From NCBI GenBank assembly GCA_002494015.1, contig DLAR01000095.1, positions 1 to 8,471 on the forward strand: 8,471 nucleotides of DNA. The letters are read 5' to 3'. Position 1 is the first letter of the stretch, and each line of letters begins with the position of its first letter. This document shows, in pieces, positions 1-5,342 of this stretch. The notes under the pieces were generated by a model that saw only the letters and a list, made by a program, of their open reading frames with translations, was not told the origin of the DNA and ran no database searches. The stretch comes from Porphyromonadaceae bacterium UBA7042 (GTDB taxonomy: Bacteria; Bacteroidota; Bacteroidia; Bacteroidales; Muribaculaceae). The position numbers and the translations under genes were made by a program.

Positions 1-51
1 TTTTTAAATGAAAGAGCCGTGAGCGGTCTCGTCAAATATACGGTCATATTT

Positions 52-83
52 TTTGCATTGTGACGAAAATTTTTGTAACTTTG
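52..83 (+). promoter_or_regulatory. Bacteroidetes-type promoter for tRNA-Leu
   Basis: A -33 element TTTG (52-55) is followed after 20 bp by TAACTTTG (76-83), an exact match to the Bacteroidetes primary sigma -7 consensus TAnnTTTG. The expected start of transcription is about 88-90, a few bases before the tRNA begins. The same -7 octamer recurs in the promoter at the other end of the window. Confidence 0.8.
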
Positions 84-95
84 CAGAGAAATCCC

Positions 96-177
96 GCGCA
101 TGTGGCGTAATTGGTAGCCGCGTTAGACTTAGGATCTAATGTCTCAGGACGTGGGGGTTCGAGTCCCTTCATGCGCA
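96..177 (+). tRNA. tRNA-Leu (anticodon TAG)
   Basis: The acceptor stem GCGCATG (96-102) pairs perfectly with CATGCGC (170-176), and 177 is the discriminator A. The anticodon loop CTTAGGA sits on a stem ending GTTAGA/TCTAAT, which gives anticodon TAG, reading CUA and other CUN leucine codons. A long variable arm lies between the anticodon stem and the T arm, as expected for class II tRNAs such as Leu. The T arm is GGGGG (153-157), loop TTCGAGT (158-164) and CCCTT (165-169), with two G-U pairs. The terminal CCA is not encoded, because the bases after the discriminator are CCC. Confidence 0.95.
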
Positions 178-184
178 CCCCTTG

Positions 185-220
185 AAGCCAGTCATCTGTC
201 GGTCAGTTGACTGGCTTTTT
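185..220 (+). terminator. Rho-independent terminator after tRNA-Leu
   Basis: A perfect 10-bp stem AAGCCAGTCA (185-194) / TGACTGGCTT (208-217) encloses a 13-nt loop and runs into a T tract (216-220), with a second T run at 224-228. It starts 8 bases after the tRNA and ends 31 bases before the parC ATG. It should therefore release the tRNA transcript, or act as an attenuator if transcription continues into parC. Confidence 0.8.
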
Positions 221-251
221 CGATTTTTAACAGCCTCAAAACCTTGACTCA

Positions 252-2945
252 ATGAGTGACGAAGAAGATGTAGTACCGGTTGAACACGGAGACGGGGAGG
301 AGACTCCGCGTCAGATTGAAAAGTTTGATTCCCGGATTATTGTTGACACGACCAACGACGTGGTCAGGCATCAGTTGCGCGGCATGTTCCAGAGCTGGTT
401 TCTGGACTATGCGAGCTATGTGATTCTTGAACGCGCGGTGCCGCATGTCGATGACGGTCTCAAACCGGTGCAGCGACGCATCCTCCACTCGATGAAAATG
501 CTTGACGACGGGCGTTTCAACAAGGTGGCCAACATCGTGGGAAACACCATGCAGTTCCACCCCCACGGCGATGCGTCGATCTACGAGGCCCTCGTGCAGC
601 TCGGGCAGAAGGACCTTCTTGTCGAGACTCAGGGTAACTGGGGCAACATACTGACCGGAGCGTCGGCTGCCGCCGGGCGTTATATCGAGGCGCGTCTGTC
701 GCAGTTTGCCCTCGACGTGGTCTATAATCCCAAGGTCACCGAGTGGACTCTAAGCTATGACGGCCGCAAAAAGGAGCCGGTTACTCTGCCGGTAAAATTC
801 CCGCTGTTGCTCTCGCAAGGGGTCGAGGGTATCGCCGTGGGGCTGTCGTCCAAGATTTTGCCCCACAATTTCAACGAAATTGCCGACGCGGCGATAGCGT
901 TTCTGCGTGGTGAGGAATTTGTGCTTTACCCCGACTTCCCCACCGGTGGTTTCATTGATGTCTCCCGTTATAACGACGGCGAGCGTGGTGGCGCGGTGCG
1001 CATCCGTGCCAAGATTGAAAAAGTCGACAACAAGACTTTGGCCATCACTGAAATCCCCTATGGCAAGACGACTGCAACGGTAATCGAGTCGATTCTCAAG
1101 GCATTTGAGTCAGGAAAGATAAAAATACGCAAGGTGGACGACAATACCGCCGAACATGCCAATATCATTGTGTATCTGCAACCCGGCACGTCGAGCGACC
1201 GCACGATTGACGCGCTTTATGCTTTTACCGACTGTGAAGTTTCCGTGTCGCCAAACTGCTGCGTGATTTCTGAAAACAAGCCTCATTTCCTCGGGGTCAG
1301 CGACGTGTTGCGCCACAACGTGAAGATGACACGGGAGATATTGCGCCGCGAGCTTCAGATTCTGCTCGACGAGGCTATGGAGCAACTGCATTTTGCCTCG
1401 CTTGAACGCATTTTTATCGAAAAACGCATCTATAAGGACAAAGGGTATGAGGAAAGTGAGAACCGCGAGGCGGCTATCACGCATATCCGCGGCCGTCTTG
1501 AGAAATTCACAAAGCATTTCATCCGCGAAGTGACCGACGATGACATCGTGCGCCTCTTTGAAATCAAGATGGGGCGCATCCTCAAGTTCAATGCCGACAA
1601 GTGTGACGAGCAGATTGCTGCGTTCAAGGCCCGCATCGACGAGCTTAACGACCGTCTGGCTCATCTGACCGACTATACCATAGCATGGTTTGAAAACCTG
1701 AAAAAGAAATATGGCGAGGCTTTCCCGCGCCGCACCGTCATCCGCAGTTTTGACAACATTCAGGCCGCGACCGTGGCCGAGGCCAACGAGAAACTATACA
1801 TCAACCGCGAGGAAGGGTTTATCGGAACCGGCCTGAAACGCGACGAATTCCTGTGTAACTGCTCGTCGATTGACGACGTGATAGTCTTCTACAAAGATGG
1901 CCGCTACAAGGTGGTAAAGGTTCAGGAGAAGATGTTTATCGGAAAAAACATCCTCTATGTCAACGTGTTTACCCGCAACGACACCCGCACGATTTATAAT
2001 GTCATCTATCAGAACGGCAAGGGCGGCACTTATTATATGAAACGTTTTGCCGTCACGGGAGTGACTCGCGACAAGGAGTATAACCTCACTCCCGGTCAGC
2101 CGGGATCGCGCGTGGTGTGGTTTACCGCCAACCCCAATGGGGAGGCCGAGGTGGTAAAAGTGACGCTGAAACCAAAACTGAGGCTGAAGACATTGCAGTT
2201 TGACGTCGATTTCGCGGCACTCGCAATCAAGGGGCGCGGGGCGATGGGAAACATCGTGACCCGTAACGAGGTGCACCGTTTCTCGCTTAAAGAGAAAGGG
2301 ACATCTACACTGGGCGGCCGCGAGGTGTGGTTTGACCCGGACATCCTTCGTCTGAACTATGACGGCCGGGGCGAGTTCCTCGGGGAATTTTCGGGCGATG
2401 ACCAAGTGCTTGTGATTCAGAAAAACGGCGAGTATTACACCTCGACGTTTGATGCGTCCAATCATTATCCCGACAATATACTCCGCATCGAGAAGTTCCG
2501 TCCCGAGGTCGTGTGGACCGCTGTTCTAAATGATGCCGACCAAGGTTATCCCTATATCAAGCGTTTTACCTTTGAGTCGTCGGCAAAGCCGCAGCGATTC
2601 CTTGGCGAAAATGAAAAATCGACCCTTATCCTTCTGACCGACACCCGCCATCCGCGCATCGAAGTGACATTTGGGGGTGATGACGCGTCGCGCCCGGCCA
2701 TTGAAATCAATGCCGAAGAATTTATCGCCGTCAAGTCGTTCAAGGCCAAGGGCAAACGTCTCACGACATTCGCAATCGAGTCGGTCACCGAGCTTGCTCC
2801 GCTTGTTGCCGACGAGGAGGAGGCTGACGGTGAACCACAAGAGTCTCCTGAGGTAGAGGAGGTCGAAATCACCGATGAGGGCGCGTCGGAGCTGAGTGAT
2901 GACGAAGTGCGTGACGAAATCACGGGGCAGCAACGTCTGTTCTAA
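252..2945 (+). CDS. parC: DNA topoisomerase IV subunit A (ParC-type)
   Basis: This 897-residue protein is the DNA-cleaving A subunit of a type IIA topoisomerase. It should act with a ParE ATPase, not present here, to decatenate daughter chromosomes and relax supercoils. The N-terminal breakage-reunion domain has the HPHGDAS segment (103-109) followed by Tyr111-Glu112, and the catalytic Arg143-Tyr144 in GRYIEARLS. A coiled-coil gate follows (about 350-470) and then a beta-pinwheel C-terminal domain (about 500-850). A gyrase-specific GyrA box (QRRGGKG) is absent; the closest match is the degenerate KGRGAMG at 660-666, which favours topo IV over gyrase. Residues 854-889 are strongly acidic (19 Asp/Glu in 36) and the protein ends GQQRLF. 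The ATG at 252 has no clear Shine-Dalgarno, as is usual in Bacteroidetes. The next gene starts 11 bp downstream. The annotation as a type IIA A subunit is near certain; ParC rather than GyrA is likely. Confidence 0.95.
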   Translation: MSDEEDVVPVEHGDGEETPRQIEKFDSRIIVDTTNDVVRHQLRGMFQSWFLDYASYVILERAVPHVDDGLKPVQRRILHSMKMLDDGRFNKVANIVGNTMQFHPHGDASIYEALVQLGQKDLLVETQGNWGNILTGASAAAGRYIEARLSQFALDVVYNPKVTEWTLSYDGRKKEPVTLPVKFPLLLSQGVEGIAVGLSSKILPHNFNEIADAAIAFLRGEEFVLYPDFPTGGFIDVSRYNDGERGGAVRIRAKIEKVDNKTLAITEIPYGKTTATVIESILKAFESGKIKIRKVDDNTAEHANIIVYLQPGTSSDRTIDALYAFTDCEVSVSPNCCVISENKPHFLGVSDVLRHNVKMTREILRRELQILLDEAMEQLHFASLERIFIEKRIYKDKGYEESENREAAITHIRGRLEKFTKHFIREVTDDDIVRLFEIKMGRILKFNADKCDEQIAAFKARIDELNDRLAHLTDYTIAWFENLKKKYGEAFPRRTVIRSFDNIQAATVAEANEKLYINREEGFIGTGLKRDEFLCNCSSIDDVIVFYKDGRYKVVKVQEKMFIGKNILYVNVFTRNDTRTIYNVIYQNGKGGTYYMKRFAVTGVTRDKEYNLTPGQPGSRVVWFTANPNGEAEVVKVTLKPKLRLKTLQFDVDFAALAIKGRGAMGNIVTRNEVHRFSLKEKGTSTLGGREVWFDPDILRLNYDGRGEFLGEFSGDDQVLVIQKNGEYYTSTFDASNHYPDNILRIEKFRPEVVWTAVLNDADQGYPYIKRFTFESSAKPQRFLGENEKSTLILLTDTRHPRIEVTFGGDDASRPAIEINAEEFIAVKSFKAKGKRLTTFAIESVTELAPLVADEEEADGEPQESPEVEEVEITDEGASELSDDEVRDEITGQQRLF

Positions 2946-2956
2946 CCATTTGAACG

Positions 2957-3811
2957 ATGAAGATTCTGAAATACCTCTTTCCTGCCATCCTGACCGCGAT
3001 GGCGATATTTTCGGCCAAGGCCGGTGACTCGATTAGTGTCATTCGTCCCGTCATGTCGGCCTACACGGTCGAGGCCGGGTCGAGCCATCTTACCGATACC
3101 TATCTGACCCCGCTCAAGTATACAGGATGGCACGCCGCACTCGACTATGAGCGTTATCAGGCGATGCGTTTTGACCCTGAGCGGTGGGTGATGCGTCTGC
3201 ACGGAAATCTCGGTATCGACCGGGCTGCGAATCCGTCGCGCAACGCCACGATGTGGAGCCTGATGCTCTCGGCCGACTGGGGGATGATGCGCAAGTTCCG
3301 TCCCGTGGATAATCTGACGCTTGCTGCCGGCGGTTCTACCGGCATCGATCTCGGATGCCTCTACAATTCCCGCAACGGCAACAATCCTGCCTCGGCCAAG
3401 GCCGCGTGGACGGTAAACCTTACGGGATATGCCGCTTATAAGCTGAGAATAGGCCGTCTTCCCGTCACGCTTATGTACCAGCCGACGTTGCCTGTTACAG
3501 GTGTTTTTTTCTCGCCCGATTATGGCGAGCTTTACTATGAGATTTATCTCGGTGACCACGGCGGCCTTGTCCACGGTGCTTGGTGGGGCAATTATTTCAG
3601 CCTTGACAACCGTGTGACTGCCGACCTGCACCTCGGTGCGACTTCCCTGCGGGTGGGTTATCATGGCAAAGTGTTCTCTTCCAAAGTCAATGACATCACA
3701 ACCAACATTTTCACTCATTCTTTTGTCATCGGGGTCTCGTGCGAGTGGATGAGCCTCAATCCCCGCCGCCCCGCATCACGGGATGCACGCATTATTAACG
3801 CCATTTATTGA
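2957..3811 (+). CDS. DUF3316-like exported protein, probable outer-membrane beta-barrel
   Basis: This 284-residue protein has a clear Sec signal peptide: Lys2/Lys5, a hydrophobic core, and an Ala-Lys-Ala cleavage site near residue 22. The mature part is rich in Gly, Tyr, Trp and aromatic residues, with alternating-strand stretches such as WTVNLTGYAAYKLRIG (151-166) and FTHSFVIGVSCEWMSL (252-267). This suggests a small outer-membrane beta-barrel. Overall sequence and length resemble the Bacteroidetes family DUF3316, which has no known function; I assign this by recognition, not by a search. It lies 11 bp after parC and its TGA is 2 bp before the ATG of the S41 peptidase gene, so the three are probably one transcript. 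No catalytic motif is visible. Confidence 0.8.
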   Translation: MKILKYLFPAILTAMAIFSAKAGDSISVIRPVMSAYTVEAGSSHLTDTYLTPLKYTGWHAALDYERYQAMRFDPERWVMRLHGNLGIDRAANPSRNATMWSLMLSADWGMMRKFRPVDNLTLAAGGSTGIDLGCLYNSRNGNNPASAKAAWTVNLTGYAAYKLRIGRLPVTLMYQPTLPVTGVFFSPDYGELYYEIYLGDHGGLVHGAWWGNYFSLDNRVTADLHLGATSLRVGYHGKVFSSKVNDITTNIFTHSFVIGVSCEWMSLNPRRPASRDARIINAIY

Positions 3812-3813
3812 AA

Positions 3814-4857
3814 ATGAAAAAACTGTTCCCCTATATATTAATGTGTATGGCTGCGGTTCTGACCACGGCCTGTCACGAGGTCAAGGAGCATGCCGACAAT
3901 CCGCGCGGAAACTTCGAGGCCCTGTGGGCCGCTCTTGACGAGCATTACTGTTTTTTTGAGGAAAAAGGGATTGACTGGAACGCTGTCCGTGCAAAGTATC
4001 TGCCTCGCGTCAGCGACGAGATGAGTGACGAGGAGCTTTTTATCGTGTGCAGCGACATGCTTGACGAGTTGCGCGACGGCCACACCAATCTTTCCACCCC
4101 TTTCGCCACATCCTATTACCGCAAGTGGTGGAGCGACTACCCTCAGAATTACTCGGCGCGGCTTGTTGAGCAGTCCTACTTCAATTTCAACTACCGGTCG
4201 ACCTGCGGCATGGACTATGGTTTTCTTAGCGAGAACATCGGCTACATTCATTACAGCTCTTTTTCCTACACGGTCGGGGAGGGGAATCTCGACAATGTGC
4301 TCTACTATCTTCGCACGGCGCAGGCACTTATCTTTGACGTGCGTGACAATGGGGGAGGCGATATGACAAATGTCGAGACAATCGTGGCGCGTTTCATCAG
4401 CCGTCCGACCATCGTCGGGTACATCTCCCACAAGACAGGGCCGGGGCACAATGACTTCTCTGAACCTCGCCCTTACACCTATAACCCGGCCGGACAGGGT
4501 CGCGTGCGCTGGGGCAAGCCGGTCGTTGTGCTGACCAACCGCTCGACGTTCAGTGCTGCCAATAATTTTGTGTCGGTTATGAAACTTCTTCCCGGCGTGA
4601 CTGTCGTCGGGGCGACTACAGGGGGCGGGAGCGGTATGCCGTTCAGTTCCGAATTGCCCAACGGCTGGGGGGTGCGTTTTTCGGCCTGTTCTGTCCTTGA
4701 TGCCGATGGCAACACTACCGAGCAGGGTGTGGACCCCTCGGCCGGATGTGCCGTCGATATGGATTCTCAGGCCGCGCTCGATGGGCATGACACGATAATT
4801 GATTTCGCTGTCGACCTGATTCAGTCAGGCTCCCTCGCCGCCACTTTCGACCGTTGA
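3814..4857 (+). CDS. S41 family peptidase, lipoprotein, tricorn-like
   Basis: This 347-residue protein begins with a lipoprotein signal: MKK, a hydrophobic stretch, and the lipobox LTTAC with Cys20. It is thus probably anchored in the envelope. The S41 (tail-specific / tricorn) fold is shown by LRDGHTNL (86-93), FDVRDNGGGD (174-183), NRSTFSAAN (242-250) with nucleophile Ser247, GATTGGGSGMP (266-276), and the C-terminal EQGVDP (303-308). The Lys of the classic C-terminal-processing-protease Ser-Lys dyad (FGKG motif) is replaced by Gly in GGGSG. His90 and Glu303 sit where the tricorn-type Ser-His-Glu set would be. No PDZ domain is evident. I chose ATG 3814 over an in-frame TTG at 3808, because the TTG would overlap the upstream stop codon and the ATG gives a standard lipoprotein start. 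The substrate is unknown. Confidence 0.88.
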   Translation: MKKLFPYILMCMAAVLTTACHEVKEHADNPRGNFEALWAALDEHYCFFEEKGIDWNAVRAKYLPRVSDEMSDEELFIVCSDMLDELRDGHTNLSTPFATSYYRKWWSDYPQNYSARLVEQSYFNFNYRSTCGMDYGFLSENIGYIHYSSFSYTVGEGNLDNVLYYLRTAQALIFDVRDNGGGDMTNVETIVARFISRPTIVGYISHKTGPGHNDFSEPRPYTYNPAGQGRVRWGKPVVVLTNRSTFSAANNFVSVMKLLPGVTVVGATTGGGSGMPFSSELPNGWGVRFSACSVLDADGNTTEQGVDPSAGCAVDMDSQAALDGHDTIIDFAVDLIQSGSLAATFDR

Positions 4858-4923
4858 CAAAAAAATCATTGCCTCGGAAGTAGGTTGTACCGAAATGCTG
4901 CTTACTTTATGAGATTGCAAACT

Positions 4924-4979
4924 GAGCCCGCAGGGCGATATTGTGTTAAACCCCGTATGGAGCGTAGCGGAATGCGGGG
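4924..4979 (+). repeat. Outer inverted-repeat arm, left (56 bp)
   Basis: This is the exact reverse complement of 5086-5141 with no mismatches over 56 bp. It begins GAGCCCGCAGGGCGAT and ends with a 29-bp near-palindromic block (4951-4979) bounded by CCCCG and CGGGG. Bases 4951-4979 could fold as their own imperfect hairpin. Confidence 0.97.
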
Positions 4980-5000
4980 AAAGAAGATGCTCTCTAAAGT

Positions 5001-5064
5001 CAGAGCCCGTAGGGCGATGTGATGGTAATGAGTCGGTTACCATCACATCGCCCTACGGGCTCTG
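5001..5064. repeat. Inner perfect hairpin (28-bp stem, 8-nt loop)
   Basis: The left arm 5001-5028 and right arm 5037-5064 are perfect reverse complements, starting CAGAGCCCGTAGGGCGAT. The loop is TGAGTCGG (5029-5036). The CGTAGGG version of the motif here differs by one base from the CGCAGGG version in the outer arms. That indicates a separate copy of the same repeat unit and not just a continuation of the outer arm. Confidence 0.97.
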
Positions 5065-5085
5065 TTATTTTGGTTGATACCGATA

Positions 5086-5141
5086 CCCCGCATTCCGCTA
5101 CGCTCCATACGGGGTTTAACACAATATCGCCCTGCGGGCTC
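5086..5141 (-). repeat. Outer inverted-repeat arm, right (56 bp)
   Basis: Exact reverse complement of 4924-4979. Beyond it, 5152-5168 is a degraded reverse-complement match (about 13 of 17) to 4896-4912 outside the left arm, so the symmetric relationship may once have extended further. Confidence 0.97.
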
Positions 5142-5281
5142 TACGAAATTACCGTTAAGTAAACAGCAGGATATCGCGCCGTGATATGGCACGGTGTAAA
5201 ATACGAAGATGTGATTGCAACAGGATCGCGGCAGAATCGCCAATTGTGTGGCTACACGTTCATGACCCTAATATAAACCAA

Positions 5282-5313
5282 GACGGCGGTGCCCTGCACA
5301 GGGAACCGCCGTC
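5282..5313 (-). terminator. Terminator of the minus-strand operon
   Basis: The stem GACGGCGGT (5282-5290) / ACCGCCGTC (5305-5313) is perfect over 9 bp and is extended by CCCT/AGGG after one G-A mismatch, with a 4-nt loop. On the minus strand the hairpin is followed by the T-rich TTGGTTTATATTAG. It lies 30 bp past the stop codon of the peptide transporter. The plus-strand side lacks a T tract, so it probably works mainly for the minus strand. Confidence 0.65.
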
Positions 5314-5342
5314 GTCCGGGTGATTGTATATCTGTTAATATT

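Larger units (their letters stand above)
4924..5141. repeat. Nested 218-bp inverted repeat (giant imperfect palindrome)
   Basis: Two perfect inverted repeats share one exact centre (between 5032 and 5033). The outer arms are 56 bp each, the inner arms 28 bp each around an 8-nt loop. Between outer and inner arms are two 21-nt segments (4980-5000 and 5065-5085) of equal length that do not pair. Each of the four arms carries the 16-bp motif GAGCCCGYAGGGCGAT, at 4924-4939 and 5003-5018 on plus and at 5047-5062 and 5126-5141 on minus. As RNA or extruded DNA this would form a very long hairpin with one symmetric 21/21 internal loop. No T tract flanks either end. It resembles a REP/BIME-like composite repeat between convergent genes, but I cannot assign it to a named family. 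Confidence 0.95.
4858..5342. other. Intergenic gap between convergent operons, no gene
   Basis: These 485 bp separate the end of the S41 gene (plus) from the end of the transporter gene (minus). No open frame here looks like a real protein; the short frames in it run through the inverted repeat. It contains the nested palindrome at 4924-5141, a small hairpin CCGTG/CACGG (5179-5194), and the terminator at 5282-5313. No hairpin with a T tract follows the S41 gene on the plus strand, so its transcript may end in or after the palindrome. Confidence 0.8.

Noticed and set aside
1..31. Weak hairpin GAGCCG/CGGTCTC with a T run on its left side
   Set aside because: Only three plus three pairs with a bulge, oriented as a minus-strand terminator where no minus-strand gene lies to its right; not supportable.
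1110..1664. 184-residue minus-strand open frame inside parC
   Set aside because: Antisense shadow of a strongly conserved gene in a GC-biased codon pattern; no signal or motif of its own.
3838..4788. 316-residue minus-strand open frame opposite the S41 gene
   Set aside because: The sense frame carries the full S41 motif set and a lipoprotein signal; the antisense frame has neither domain motif nor promoter.
4825..5046. 73-residue minus-strand frame overlapping the S41 gene end and the left arm
   Set aside because: It runs through the 3' end of a well-supported gene on the other strand and the repeat; no protein features.
4924..5141. CRISPR array or insertion sequence
   Set aside because: Repeats are inverted and concentric, without regularly spaced unique spacers, and there is no transposase frame.
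5043..5243. 66-residue minus-strand open frame crossing the right outer arm
   Set aside because: It is composed of the inverted repeat and its flank, with no family resemblance, no promoter and no start context; treated as a chance frame in the repeat.
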